In this document: one piece after another, positions 35,101 to 48,332 of the stretch
Position numbering within the stretch: the stretch's first letter is position 1
Layout: each line of letters begins with the position of its first letter
Source of the DNA: Stomorhina lunata
Taxonomy: Eukaryota > Arthropoda > Insecta > Diptera > Rhiniidae
DNA length: 64,000 nt
Direction of reading: 5' to 3'
NCBI GenBank assembly: GCA_933228675.1
Contig: OW121740.1
Location: 163,318,806-163,382,805 of the forward strand
Made by a program: the position numbers and the translations under genes
The notes under the pieces: model-generated
Told to the model about the DNA's origin: nothing
Databases searched by the model: none
Seen by the model: the letters and a program-made list of their open reading frames with translations, nothing else

Positions 35101-37236
35101 TTTTCTATAGAAAAATTTGTTTCACAAAATTTTCTATAGAAAAATTTGTTTCACAAAATTTTCTATAGAAAAATTTGTTTCACAAAATTTTCTATAGAAA
35201 AATTTGTTTCACAAAATTTTCTATAGAAAAATTTGTTTCACAAAATTTTCTATAGAAAAATTTGTTTCACAAAATTTTCTATAGAAAAATTTGTTTCACA
35301 AAATTTTCTATAGAAAAATTTGTTTCACAAAATTTTCTATAGAAAAATTTGTTTCACAAAATTTTTTATAGAAAAATTTGTTTCACAAAATTTTCTATAG
35401 AAAAATTTGTTTCACAAAATTTTCTATAGAAAAATTTGATTCACAAAATTTTCTATAGAAAAATTTGTTTCACAAAATTTTCTATAGAGAATTTAGTTTA
35501 ACAAAATTTTCTATAGAAAAATTAGTTTCACAAAATTTTCTATAGAACAATTTGTTTCACAAAATTTTCTATAGAAAAATTTGTTTCACAAAATTTTCTA
35601 TAGAAAAATTTGTTTCACAAAATTTTCTATAGAAAAATTTGTTTCACAAAATTTTCTATAGAAAAATTTGTTTCACAAAATTTTCTATAGAAAAATTTGT
35701 TTCACAAAATTTTCTATAGAAAAATTTGTTTCACAAACTTTTCTATAGAAAAATTTGTTTCACAAAATTTTCTATAGAAAAATTTGTTTCACAAAATTTT
35801 CTATAGAAAAATTAGTTTCACAAAATTTTCTATAGAAAAATTTGTTTCACAAACTTTTCTATAGAAAAATTTGTTTCACAAAATTTTCTATAGAAAAATT
35901 TGTTTCACAAAATTTTCTATAGAAAAATTTGTTTCACAAAATTTTCTATAGAAAAATTTGTTTCACAAAATTTTCTATAGAAAAATTTGTTTCACAAAAT
36001 TTTGTTTCACAAAATTTTCTATAGAAGAATTTGTTTCACAAAATTTTCTATAGAAAAATTTGTTTCACAAAAGTTTCTATAGAAAAATTTGTTTCACAAA
36101 ATTTTCTATAGAAAAATTTGTTTCACAAAATTTTCTATAGAAAAATTTGTTTCACAAAATTTTCTATAGAAAAATTTGTTTCACAAAATTTTCTATAGAA
36201 AAATTTGTTTCACAAAATTTTCTATAGAAAAATTTGTTTCACAAAATTTTCTATAGAAAAATTTGTTTCACAAAATTTTCTATAGAAAAATTTGTTTCAC
36301 AAAATTTTCTATAGAAAAATTTGTTTCACAAAATTTTCTATAGAAAAATTTGTTTCACAAAATTTTCTATAGAAAAATTTGTTTCACAAAATTTTCTATA
36401 GAAAAATTTGTTTCACAAAATTTTCTATAGAAAAATTTGTTTCACAAAATTTTCTATAGAAAAATTTGTTTCACAAAATTTTCTATAGAAAAATTTGTTT
36501 CACAAAATTTTCTATAGAAAAATTTGTTTCACAAAATTTTCTATAGAAAAATTTGTTTCACAAAATTTTCTATAGAAAAATTTGTTTCACAAAATTTTCT
36601 ATAGAAAAATTTGTTTCACAAAATTTTCTATAGAAAAATTTGTTTCACAAAATTTTCTATAGAAAAATTTGTTTCACAAAATTTTCTATAGAAAAATTTG
36701 TTTCACAAAATTTTCTATAGAAAAATTTGTTTCACAAAATTTTCTATAGAAAAATTTGTGTCACAAAATTTTCTATAGAAAAATTTGTTTCACAAAATTT
36801 TCTATAGAAAAATTTGTTTCTCAAAATTTTCTATAGAAAAATTTGTTTCACAAAATTTTCTATAGAAAAATTTGTTTCACAAAATTTTCTATAGAAAAAT
36901 TTGTTTCACAAAATTTTCTATAGAAAAATTTGTTTCACAAAATTTTCTATAGAAAAATTTGTTTCACAAAATTTTCTATAGAAAAATTTGTTTCACAAAA
37001 TTTTCTATAGAAAAATTTGTTTCAAAACATTTTCTATAGAAAAATTTGTTTCACAAAATTTTCTATAGAAAAATTTGTTTCAAAAAATTTTCTATAGAAA
37101 AATTTGTTTCAAAAAAATTTTCTGTAGAAAAGTAGAAATATTTATTTCACAAAAATTTCTTAGAAAAAACTTATCTTCGAAAAATTTTTTATGCAAATTT
37201 TTCAATAGAAAATATTGTCAAAGAAATTTTTCTATA
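32161..37236. repeat. Satellite array E (29 bp unit, about 170 copies)
   Basis: Near-perfect tandem array of 29 bp units made of CACAAAATTTTCTATAG plus AAAAATTTGTTT. The core AAATTTTCTATAGAAAAATTT (split here: AAATTTTCTATAG, AAAAATTT) is almost self-complementary. Marker variants show higher-order duplication. TTAGTTTAAC occurs at 33202, 33521 and 35493, so the offsets are 319 (11 units) and 1972 (68 units). CACAAACTTTT at 33876 recurs at 35848, again 1972. The second block carries a truncated unit near 36000. The right edge decays after 37020. Noncoding. Confidence 0.95.
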
Positions 37237-37623
37237 GAAAAACAAGTAAGAAAGTGCCATAGTCGGTCAAGCCCGACCATACGATACCCTTCACCACTAA
37301 GGTCAAAGTTTTTATTTTTCCTGTATAAAGACAAATATTTGCTAATTTTTGCCATGATACAAACATTTTCTCAAAACTTATACATTAAGCTGTTTCCGTC
37401 ATTTGGACTTATATGAGAGCTAGGGTCAAATGTGGACCGATTATCTCGAAATTTGGCAAATTGATTACAATTGTAACAGAAATTATTGTGTCTAATTTAG
37501 TGCATTTTAAATAAGAGTTTGTATGGGAGCTATGGTCAAATGTAGACCGATTTCGAAATTTGGTACAGTTTCAGTTTACATAAGCAAAATTTCCCTTTCC
37601 ACCTATGGTGGTGAAGGGTATAA
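37237..37623 (+). mobile_element. DINE-1/mini-me-like dispersed repeat, copy 3 (short)
   Basis: Starts AAACAAGTAAGAAAGTGCCA with the CGGTCAAGCCCGACC palindrome and ends CCACCTATGGTGGTGAAGGG. Internally deleted to about 390 bp compared with about 720 bp for the copy at 51784. It sits exactly at the right edge of array E. Confidence 0.65.
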
Positions 37624-37625
37624 TA

Positions 37626-39130
37626 AAATTCACACAATTTTGATAAATGATTATATAAACTTATACTTAATGAGCAATTCCACATCACTCACCCGCCTTT
37701 GACTATAAGCACCTTAAAGTATGCTAGGTTTTTTGTAAACCGCGATTTATTGCTCATATCTTAACAAATCTTAAACGGTTTAAGATGTAAAATGTTATAG
37801 AACTTTATCTTTAAAAATGATTTGTTTCCAAATGAACTCATTTGTTGGAAATTCATTCCTTTACAAATACAATTATTTCTGCAAACGTAAGTGCGTGTAA
37901 GCCTATGGATATCTGTATCAAGACAATTCTTGCTCTAATATAACAAAAGTACAAAAACGAATAGGAGCACGAACGATTCCTTACAGTAAATCTAAAAACG
38001 TTCTAAATACTACTCGTATCTGTGATTGTAGTCAAGGTTTCGCTTTATTAAAACATTGTTATCCTGGGGAATTGGAGCATTTATACGAGTAATAAATAAT
38101 GGAATGTTTAAAATGTGTGGTTATTGATAATTAAGACCGTTAGTTGGAAAATCATGTTCTCTTCTAGGAAATAAGGTTTTTAGTTTTCCCACTTCATTTT
38201 CTGTAACAATATTCATAGAAACTTGGTTTTGAACAAAAAGTGAAAATAATTGAAAATAGTAAAATATCATGACAGTTGCTTTTGAAAAAAGTCAGTAGTT
38301 GTTTGTTCCATAATACTTTAACCTAAAATTTTTATATTAAATTTTCTTGGTAAAATCTCTACTAACAATAACACTTTAAGCATTTTCTTTTGGTAACAAA
38401 AAAAATTATAATTATTTCTGTCATTCTTTTGTCTTTTATGAACTAAATACATAAAGCCTAACAAATTTTTGCAATTATCTCTTTTAATATTTTACTGGTT
38501 TTTGCTGGATTTCTTTATATCTTTTGTTTTTTTATATAGGATAGGAATTATATTTAGCAAGAAAAAAAAGAAGTGAATGTATTTCGATTAAAGCATGATT
38601 AATTGAAATTCAATACATTTTTTCCTTGTAATTTTTTCAGCTTAAACTTTTTCCCCATTTCTATTTCTTGAAAAAAAATTTTAACATTGTCAGATACATT
38701 TAACAAATGAAGATAAGAAAAAACAGCTGAAATTAACAAAAAGTTGTCTGTGGATCAGCAGCAAAATAAAAAGAACAAATAAACAAAAAAAACTGCTTAA
38801 ATAAGTAATTAATTTGTCGTGCCATCAAAATAATCTTAAAACATTTTAAAATTTTAAGACATATTTTTTAAGTTTTTTCTTCTTTGGCACTTTTCTGCTA
38901 TTTCCTCCCTAATTTTGTCTTTGCATAACTTCAGGTGAGCAAATATATATACATATACACATGTAATTTATTCTTTAACCTCTACATTGTCTAGTAGGGG
39001 AGTTAAGCAAGAAAGGAAAACATTAGAAGGAAAATAACAGCTATAAGTTAAGCTCGAAGACAGAAATTAGTAAAATACTCAAAATGTCAGAAACATAGAT
39101 TTTACAGACAAAACGAGATCTTTGGTTATA
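37626..39130. other. AT-rich noncoding stretch
   Basis: No recognisable gene or repeat. Contains a few pyrimidine-rich runs and no ORF above background. Confidence 0.55.
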
Positions 39131-40010
39131 AGTTTAGGAAACAAAACAACAAAAAATTTGTATACAAAATTTGAAAAAATTTATAAATGTATAAAAATTG
39201 AAATACAAAAAAAATTTAATAAATGTTTCAAAATAAATTTGTTTATCAAAAAATGATCCATCAAAAATTTTTGTATAGAAAAATTTTCTGGAAAAAAAAT
39301 TTTATATCCAATTTTTTTTTTTTTTTGCAAAAATTCTTAAAATTGAAAATTTTCTGTAAAAATATTTTGAAGTGTTAAATTGACATAAAAAATTTTGGAA
39401 TTGAAAAATTTTCTGCAAAAAAATGTTAAAAAGTAAAAGTCTCTAAAAAGTTTTTCTGTAAAAAATTTCACTTGAAAAAATGTTGTATACAAAAATGGTT
39501 TAATATTCAAAAATTTTTAAAAAATATTGTAATTTGTCGATCGAAAATTATACTATGAAAACTATTTTACTCAAAACTTTATATTTTAGCTGAAACTTTC
39601 TACAAATTTGTATCGAAAAAATTTCTATTAAAATTTTTCAATAAAAACTGTTTCAAAAATTTTTCAATAAAAAAATGTTTCTATCAAAAAATCTTGTGTC
39701 AGAAAATTTTTGTGTCAAAATTTTTTTTTTTTTTTTTAATCGAAAAGTTTTTTTAAAAACTTTTTTGTATATTAAATTTGTATAAGAAAATTAAAAAAAA
39801 ATCTATTAACAAATTCTGATCAGGAAAGTTTTCTCAAAAGTTTTTTTATCGAAAAATTTTTTTATAAAGAATTGTATCGAAAACTTTTTTTGTAAAAAAA
39901 TGTTTGTATCGAATTTTTTTTAACAAAAATTTTTCAAATGGAAAAGTTTTGATTTATTAAATTTCGATTTATTTTGATTTATTAAATTTTCTTTAGAAAA
40001 ATTTTGCGTC
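39131..40010. repeat. Degenerate AT-rich repeat field
   Basis: Loose repeats of AAAAATTTT, TATAGAAAAATTTTC and ATCGAAAAATTTTT boxes, resembling decayed versions of the arrays elsewhere in the window. No regular period can be fixed by eye. Confidence 0.5.
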
Positions 40011-40016
40011 AAAAAA

Positions 40017-40265
<249 letters not shown>

Positions 40266-40274
40266 CTTTTTTAT

Positions 40275-40680
40275 TAAAAACTAAGTTTTTTAGTAAAAAC
40301 TAAGTTTTTTTAGTAAAACTAAATTTGTTAGTAAAAACTAAGTTTTTTAGTAAAAACTAAGTTTTTTGAGTAAAAACTAAGTTTTTTAGTAAAAACTTAG
40401 TTTTTTTTTGTAAAAATTTAGTAAAAACTAAGTTTTTTAGTAAAAACTAAGTTTTTCAGTAAAAACTAAGTTTTTTAGTAAAAACTAAGTTTTTTAGTAA
40501 AAACTATTTTTTTTAGTAAAAACTATTTTTTTTAGTAAAAACTAAGTTTTTTAGTGAAAACTAAGTTTTTTAGTAAAAACTAAGTTTTTTTAGTAAAAAC
40601 AAAGTGTTTTTAGTAAAAACTAAGATTTTGAGTAAAAACTAAGTTTCTTAGAAAAAACTTAGTTTTTACTCAAAAATGTT
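40275..40680. repeat. Minisatellite array F (about 19-20 bp unit)
   Basis: About 20 copies of AGTAAAAACTAAGTTTTTT with length variation in the T run. Adjacent ACTTAGTTTTTAC inverse units appear near 40391 and 40655. AAAAACTAAGTTTTT is a near palindrome. Directly follows the tetranucleotide tract. Confidence 0.9.
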
Positions 40681-42107
40681 TATAATACAAAACATCACAA
40701 ATCCGTGTTACAAAATTTAACAAAAAACTAACATTTACTCTCATGTGAATAATTCAAGACACCTCCTGTGTCTTAAATATTTACCACAGAAGCAGAAAAG
40801 AGACTAAGCAAAGGAAGAATAACCTTTTAAGCCGGTAAAAGTTAAAAAAGGAAACAGATTTTCCACACATATAAACTTTTTTTACCTAGCCTTACATTTA
40901 CACCTAGATTATTCTTGTATGGCTGTATGTGTTTTGTATATATATTTGTAAACACTTTCTTAGAACTTATAAACTTTTTGCCATCAAGACTTTTTAGCCG
41001 GCAGGAGAGGAGTAAGTAAATGTAATTTGTACTTGTTGTGAGTATAATTTAAGTTTTGAAATCGATACTTTATTAAGATATTGAACCCTTCAACTGCCGT
41101 CTTAATGGTTTAGGTGGTGGCTTATCCCTGTTATTGTTGTTTGTCTTTTCTTTTTTCTTATGCTTGAGTTCAACTGAAATTAGACTTGGAAAAAGGACCT
41201 TTCTAAAATCAAGGAGCATAACAAAAGTTTTTTTGTTTTCCTGTTTTTTAGTTTTGTTTGCTTTTACCAGAATTCTGGAGTTGGTAATATTTTTGCTTTA
41301 GTATTCGCACTCAGAATCGTAGTATGGTTTATATGTTTGTTTGGTTGGCATTATTTACAACTGGCTAAAAGGCTAAATGTCTGACTCGATTATATTCCAG
41401 CTTAAAGTCAGTCATTTGAATTGTTATTTGGTTTGATATTTTACTTTTCTCCTTCTTCAACTTCTGCATAACTAAATACCCAGCAACCACCAGACAATAA
41501 CAACAGAAAAAAATGAAGAATACCATCTATGTCTCTATTAAAGTGGTTTCTATTACTATTTCCAGTTTTGCCTTAATATTTTCTAGTTTGTCCTCCTCTT
41601 CCAGGGGTAAAAGAGTCTCTAATATACAAATCGCAAATCTCATTAAGACTTCGACTTCCTAACCCCAAAAGTGGTAAAATAGCAGTAACAAAAAAACGGA
41701 AAAAAACATATAACAAGAAACAAAGTTATTTAGCCCTAAGGATACAAAACGATACTTCATTCTATCCAGCCAGATAGATTCGTCAGCTTTTAGGTTGTTT
41801 TCCGCATTAAACATGTTTTCCACTTTATCACACGAAAAATATCAAATTGCTCAACGATAGTGTATAAATGAAAATAGAAATTAAAGTGAAATGTTTTTTT
41901 CTTTTGGTTTTGCAAATTCCAAAAGGAGCAGACAACAAGGTCTACATGATGCCCTAAAGCAAGGGTCGGCCATGGGAGTCAAATCATGGTTTATTAGAAA
42001 GGATATTCATACGGTTGCTTAAGTAATAAAATCAATATGAAGAAATTAACTTAAGGTTGGCGTATGTCAAGGAATTAAACGAAGACTGTTTTTACAGATT
42101 TGGCTTA
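40681..42107. other. AT-rich noncoding stretch
   Basis: No gene or repeat recognised. Somewhat less repetitive than its neighbours and a plausible intronic or intergenic segment. Confidence 0.55.
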
Positions 42108-43390
42108 AAGAGTGCTCTAAATAAAATTTGTAGTTGGATTTTCTTAAATAAAAATCAAACCTTTTAATATAAAAACTCTACAAGATACGCAAATATAATG
42201 ACATATTATACAAAATCATTTAGCATTAAAATGTTTACTTAGTACTCGGGTTTTGCAAAATTATCGACTTTTTTCGGTAACCCTCCCATTAAAGATTTTA
42301 CAGTTGCTTCTGATACCTTTTTGGAGCATGTGTTCCACCTGCGCTTAAAATCGGACATGTTCTTGGAAATCTTTCCTGTGTTCTTCAATTCCTTTTTTAC
42401 CAGAGCCCAATACCTTTTCACAGGCCGAAGTTCTGGACAGTTAGGTGGATTTGCCTCTCGTGGTACAAAAATTACATTATTCTTTGAGTACCACTCAAGT
42501 GCCTTTTTTTCATAATGGCATGATGCCAAATCGGGCCAAAAAAATGTAGTCACTCTGTGCTCTCTTAAAAAGGGTAACAACCGTTTTTGTAGGCACTCCT
42601 TTATATAAATTTCTGTGTTTATTTATACTTTACTTCTTTTGCCACAACTGCAAATAGCTTGCCACACGAGAAACTTCTTAGGGAATTTTGTTTGTTTTTT
42701 TGTGCGAAACTCTTGCCGAACATTGCTCCGTTTATCAGCAACATAAAAATCTTGACCAGGAAGTTGAGAAAAGTCTGCCAGTACGTATGTTTCATCATCC
42801 ATCACACAACAGGTGTATTTTTTTATAAAATCAGACTTAAATTTTTTCGCCCGTTTTTTTGCTTCTAAGTTCTTTATAGCATTGCGATCTGGAACCTTTT
42901 GGACTTTGTATGTCTTCAGTCCAGCATAAGCTTTGACTCTATGTGCAAAATTCGTAGAACATTTCACCGTACGAGCTGCTTTTCTTAAAGAAGTGTTAGG
43001 CGCTCTTCGAAAGAGTCGCTCGACTTCTTTTGCCTTACCAATATCTGTAGGACCTTTTTTCCTCCCTGATCCAGGTTTTCTTTCAATGCTCAGGTTTCCC
43101 TTATACCGTCTGATGGCATTAGAAACCGTTCGAGGGTCAACTTTGAAATTTTTAGCTATTTTTTTAAAAGTCCATGACGGATTTTTTTGAAAAGTTTTAA
43201 TTATATTTTCACGAACTTTTTTTTTCGCAGTCCATTTTGATTGAAATAACTATTGAAAATTAATAATTTCTAAAATAATAGTATCTGACATATCTATAGA
43301 AACTAACTTGATCAAAAAATAAATTATTTCTTGCACTATGGATAAATTTTGTCTAAAATAGTAAATGCATATTTTTTTTAGAACACTCTT
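42108..43390 (-). mobile_element. Tc1/mariner element, DD37E type, structurally complete but inactive
   Basis: 1283 bp element flanked by the TA target dinucleotide on both sides (42106-42107 and 43391-43392). TIRs start AAGAGTG(C/T)TCTAAA at 42108 and in reverse complement at 43390. It encodes one minus-strand transposase occupying most of the length. Total size, TA target and TIR style fit the IS630-Tc1-mariner superfamily. The transposase carries a stop and a catalytic substitution, so the copy is immobile unless acted on in trans. Confidence 0.9.
42239..43240 (-). pseudogene. DD37E Tc1/mariner transposase, disabled
   Basis: Cut-and-paste transposase. Reading the minus strand from about 43240 gives an N-terminal helix-turn-helix (WTFKKIAKNFKVDPRTVSNA), a GRKKG linker, the first catalytic aspartate in VMDDETYVLADF, and FPKKFLVWQAICSCGKRSKV. 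An in-frame TAA (near 42623) follows. The same frame then continues with the second aspartate in FFWPDLASCHY and NPPNCPELRPVKRYW. The residue 38 positions after the second aspartate, where DD37E proteins have glutamate, is lysine (codon AAA; GAA to AAA is one transition). A further TAG lies upstream of the helix-turn-helix, near 43250. A second, deleted copy lies at 18408-18765. Confidence 0.88.
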
Positions 43391-46250
43391 TAATATTTAA
43401 ATTTGAGTCAAATATTAGGTTTTAAGAAAAATTTGTATAGAAATCTTTACGATACAATAATTTTTTAGATAAGATTTAAAAAAAAAATTTAATGGAACAT
43501 TTTTTTAAAACCAAACATTTTTACAAAAATTATTTTATGAAAAATTTTACGATATAAAAATTTTTTATAAAAAATTTTACGATATGAAAATTTTTGATGG
43601 AAAATTTTTATACAAAAGTTTTCTATAGTTATTTCTGTAATGAACAAAACATTTATAAAAAACTTTTTGGTACAAAATTTTACCATAGAAAATTTTTCTA
43701 TATACCTTTTCGGCACAAAAAATTTCTGAAATAAAATTTTTTATGGAAAATTTGTTGATACCAAACGAACATTTTTTAAACAAAAATTTTTGATAGGCCT
43801 TTTTGTCGATGAAAAAATTTTTTATAGAAAATTTTACTATGAAAAAAATCTTTAAAGAAAACTTCTCAATAGGAAAATTTTAAGATACAAAACTTTTCAA
43901 TAGAAAATTTTTGGATACAAACATTCTTTATAGAAATTTTTCATACCTAAATTTTTTGCATGAAAAATTTTTTATAGAAAATTTTACGATAAAAATTCTT
44001 TTAAAGAAATCTTTAAGATGCGAAAATATTTTGAAGATTTTTCAAAGAAAAATTTTTAATGGAAAATTTTTTGATACCAAACATTTTTTTTTTTTTTTGA
44101 TAAATTTTTTAAAGAAAATTTTTTATAAAATATTTTCAATAAAAATTTTTTTATGAAAAATTTTATGATATAAATTTTTTTTTAATTTTTGATACAAAAG
44201 ACTTCTATAATCATTTTTTCAATGAACAAATTTGAATAGAAAATGTTTTGATACAAAATTTTTCAATAGAAGATTTTTATAGAAACTTTTTCAGTAAAAA
44301 ATTTTTAAGGCAAAATTTTTCGTTACAGAAAATTTTGGTGCCAAATAATTTTCTATGGAAAATTTTTTGATACTTAGCGTTTTTTTCTAATATATTAAAA
44401 AAAATATCGATACCAAAATTTTTTTTTAGAAAAATTTTACGGCAAACATTTTTTATAGACATTTTTTTTAGAAATAAAAAAATGTATAGAAAATTTTACG
44501 ATAAAAAAATATTTTATAGAAAATTTTTTAATACCAAAATGTTTTTATAAAAAACTTTTCAATACAAAATTTTCGATCTAAAATTTTTTTATAGAAACTT
44601 TTTGACACAAAAACTTTTTATTGAAAATTTTTGATAGACATTTTTTCCACGAAAAAAAATTTTTATTGAAAATTTTACGATATCAAAATTTTTTATTGAA
44701 AATTTTTTATGCAAAAGTTTTCGATATTTATTTTTTTAATTAAAAATAAATTTTATAAAAAACTTTTTGATACAAAATTTTTCAATAAAGAATTTTTAAA
44801 GAAATTTTTTTGATAAAAAATTTTTTGTTTCAAAAAAAATTTTGATACACAATTTTTTATGGAAAATATTTTGATACCAAACGTTTTCTTGTAAATTTTT
44901 TTTTTTTTAAGTAAATTTTTTGATACAAAACAATTTGTTACTATAATTTTTTATGGAAAAATTCTCATACAAAAATTTTTCACACATTTTTTTCGATGAA
45001 AAAATTTTTTATAGAAAATTTTGCAATAAAAAATTTTTTTATAGAAAACTTTTTATACAAAAAACAGAATTTTTTTATAACAATTTTTTGATCCAAAAAT
45101 TTTTTATAGAAAATTTTTCGATACAAAAAATTTGTTATAGGAAAATTTTTGATAGAAATTTTTTGCATTGAAAAAATGTTTATTGAAAATTTTACGACAT
45201 ATAAATTTTTTATAGAAATCTTTATAATAAAAAACTTTATAAAACGTTTTTATAAGAAAGTTTTCGATATTCATAGAAAACTTTTTAATACCAAATTTTT
45301 ATAGAAATTTTTACGATTTTAAAAGAAGATTTTTCGTTACAAAAAATTTAAGTGCCAAAATGTTTTTGACATTAAATTTTTAATGGAAAATTGTTTGATG
45401 CCAAACATTTTTTACGAACAAAAATTTTTTATAGAAAATTTTTTATACAAAAAAATTTTGATAGACATTTTTTCGATAAAAAACACTTTTTATAGATAAT
45501 TGTACGATAAAAAAAAAATGTTTAATAGAAAACCATTTAATACAAAAATATTTACATAGAAAAATTGTCAGAACAAATTTTTTGATCCAAAAATTGTTCA
45601 TAGAAAATTGTTTAATACAAAAATTTGTTATAGAAAAATTTTATACAAAAAATTTTGCCATGAAAAAATTTTTTTATCGAAAATTTTACGATAGAAACAG
45701 TTTTTATAGAAATCTTTACGTTACAATTTATTTGATACAAAGTTTTTTGAAATAAAATTTTTTAATAGAAAACATTTTGATACCAAACATGTTTTAAAGA
45801 AATTTTTTTAAAGAAAATTTATAAAAAAAATTCGATGCAAAAATTTTTTATGAAATACAAAAGTTTTCTTAAGGAAAATTTTTTGATCCGAAAATTTGTT
45901 ATAGAAATGTTTATACAAAAATTTTTGCCGTGGAAAAATTTTTGTATATTAAATTTTACTATAGAAATCTTTATGATACAAAAATCGCACTATCTAGGCG
46001 GTCATTTGATCGATCTCAAACATGATAAATATCACTTAAATCCAGCTCTTCCATTTTGAACAAAATTTAAATTATTCCATGGAAACGTTCCTGTTATAAG
46101 TCCATTTTTCTATTTCCATTGCAATGTTTCTGGCTTTTCTTCACAAGAAATACGCAATTTGAATTTTTTATAACAAAAAATTTTTATGAAAAATTTTCAT
46201 AAAAAAAATTTTATAAAGAACAATTTTCTATAATCTTTATAATGAAAACT
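43391..46250. repeat. Degenerate minisatellite field
   Basis: Irregular repeats of ATACAAAAATTTTT, TTTATAGAAAATTTT and ACGATA boxes at roughly 25-35 bp spacing, decayed compared with array E but sharing the TATAGAAAATTTT core. The many short ORFs rich in F, I, K, N and Y on both strands are compositional artefacts. About 45985-46140 interrupts the field with ordinary sequence. Confidence 0.75.
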
Positions 46251-46910
46251 TTACTAACATCAAATTGTTTGCAATTGATGTTTTTTTTTTTTTTTTTTCT
46301 TCTCACCCAGTATCTTAAGTTTTATTTCTATTTGGCAAACATTATTTAAAACTTAGTTAAATTTATGCTTTTCATAATAATAAAAAATTATAGAAAACTT
46401 TAGTCTTAAACATTCATTTCTATCTCAAAAAACATTTTGCCTAATATTATTAAAATAAAAAATACCCAAAAAATTCAAGGGTAGGGATCACTACCATCTA
46501 AAATTTAAAGCTTATTATATTACATCCACATTCAAGGATTTTCCCATTTTCCTACTTAAATTGTCTTAAAAAAAAAAAAAAACATATTCACTCACTCGCT
46601 TATAGACATGAATTTCGATAATGGCCAGAGCCTAGCCACGAATTTAAAGTTCTATTAGTCCAATATAAAATTTGTTATAACAACAAATGAAAAGCAGAAA
46701 CACAAGCTCCAAAAAGGGAAGACAAATAGAATCTGCTTAAACAATTTCATTTAAGTATTTTTTTCTTTCTCTTCCTTTTTGTTATTTCACATACTTTTTC
46801 TTTTTAAACTTTTTGTTGAGAAGTTTTTTTTTTTTTTGTTTCTGGTTTTTTGCACATTTCATTTGTGGCTTTTAATGTTGAGTACATGTTTTAGATTTTT
46901 AATGTTTCTA
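46251..46910. other. AT-rich noncoding stretch
   Basis: Poly-T and poly-A runs; no gene or transposon end recognised. Confidence 0.5.
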
Positions 46911-47733
46911 CCCAGTAAGAACAGTGTCAAACGTTTGAAATATGATGATTTTTAAATTTGATATCAAACGTTTTTTTCAAAATTTTTTCAAACCTAAACA
47001 GATGTTTGAGATTTACATTCATTTTCAAATGAGGGTTCATTTGAGTATAAACGTTTGAAAAATGATAGTTTCTCAAATTGAGAATAAAGGTTATTCTCAA
47101 ATCATTATCAAACCCTAAGATGATTTGAGAATAATTTGAAAAATGGTGTTATATAAATTTGATATCAAACCTTATTTCAAATTTTTTTCAAACATTAAAA
47201 AAATAATTTATGTTAAAAAAATTAATGTTTAAGATATTTTAATGGAATGGCATTGCATTTCAAAGAAATTCGTTATTTCATTCGAATTTTTTGAAATTGA
47301 TCCATATTTGACCATAAAACCTTGCTCAAGATTAAAAATTCAATAATATTGCTATGCATAAGTAAATTTTCTTTGTTTCTTAAAATTTTTCTTACCTAAC
47401 AATAAAAAAAATATATTTTAAGCAAAAGAATTCAAATACGATGCACCGTTCTCAAAAACAAAATAAGCAAACTCAAAAATATCAAAAATACAACGCCATT
47501 TTATTTATGTTCCACATGTAGATGATATCCACATTTGAAAAACCTTTGAGAATGAGGTTTGATAATGATTTGAGAATAAAGGCATTTCTCAATTTGAGAA
47601 TAAAGTCCCCTTTTTGTTGAGAACGCTATTATTCTCAAATCAGTATCAAATCAGTATCAAACCTTTGACCTTTGAAAAAACATTTATTTTCAAATCATCC
47701 TCAATTTGAGAATAAACCTTTTTTCTTACTGGG
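46911..47733. mobile_element. Non-autonomous TIR element with CCCAGTAAGAA ends
   Basis: 823 bp unit starting CCCAGTAAGAA at 46911 and ending in its reverse complement (TTCTTACTGGG) at 47733. It is flanked by TA on both sides (46909-46910 and 47734-47735), as for Tc1/mariner-like insertions. The interior has no transposase but repeats of TTTGAGAATAA and its complement TTATTCTCAAA, plus CAAACGTTTGA palindromes, arranged subterminally. Related ends occur at 48333-49633. Confidence 0.7.
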
Positions 47734-48156
47734 TAATGTTATTTGCCCGTGGTGGTGTTGGTGTTGCTGTTAGTGGTGGTGGTATGTGAGTATCCTAAAC
47801 TTTTAACTATTTATTTTTTCTTATTTTCTTCAAACTTTTTTTTTGGATGAGTTTTTTTTTCTTCGTTTTGGATTCTCGGTTATTTGCCATCGAATTGGAC
47901 TGACAGACAGACAGACAGACATTAATCCCCGTGCTCTTTTTGATGTACTTTTCAATATACGAATGAATATCCTTTTAGACATTATACTCACATACTTGTG
48001 ACTTGTTTATTCCCTCGGGAGCACTGTCGACACAACCGTAATTAAACCGTGGGTCAAGGAGTTAAAAAAGGCGAAATAAATAATGTGTTAAATTTAAAAT
48101 CTTAAAGCTTTAACAATTAAATAATTAATTTTAAATTATTATTGACATAAGTACGA
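47734..48156. other. Spacer with (GTG)-rich and GACA tracts
   Basis: Contains a GTG/GTT-rich run (about 47743-47785) and a (GACA)n tract (47901-47920) of the GTCY type in reverse. No gene seen. Confidence 0.55.
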
Positions 48157-48332
48157 AACAAGTAAGAGAATAACATTCGGCTGTGCCGAATCCTATCCTA
48201 TCGAATTGTGCTAAATTTAGGAACATATCTCACATATCTTATAGGGTTCGAAAAAGTAGTTTTTATATGAAAACTATAGTCAAATATGAACCGATTCCTA
48301 TAAATTTTTCTGTTCTAAATAAAGTTGTCATA
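48157..48332 (+). repeat. DINE-like dispersed repeat, 5' part
   Basis: Starts AACAAGTAAGAGAATAACAT followed by the ATTCGGCTGTGCCGAAT palindrome, the same type of start as the reverse-oriented end at 29385-29430. It is interrupted at 48332 by the CCCAGTAAAAC element. Similar sequence resumes after 49634 (for example the ACCGATTTCG and GGGAGCTATGG motifs). Confidence 0.55.

Noticed and set aside
32161..37236. CRISPR-like array of regular short repeats
   Set aside because: The 29 bp units are contiguous with no unique spacers, in an insect nuclear context; it is a satellite.
43489..46059. Many short ORFs rich in F, I, K, N and Y on both strands
   Set aside because: They come from degenerate AT-rich repeats; no conserved domain, and overlapping ORFs on both strands share the same composition.
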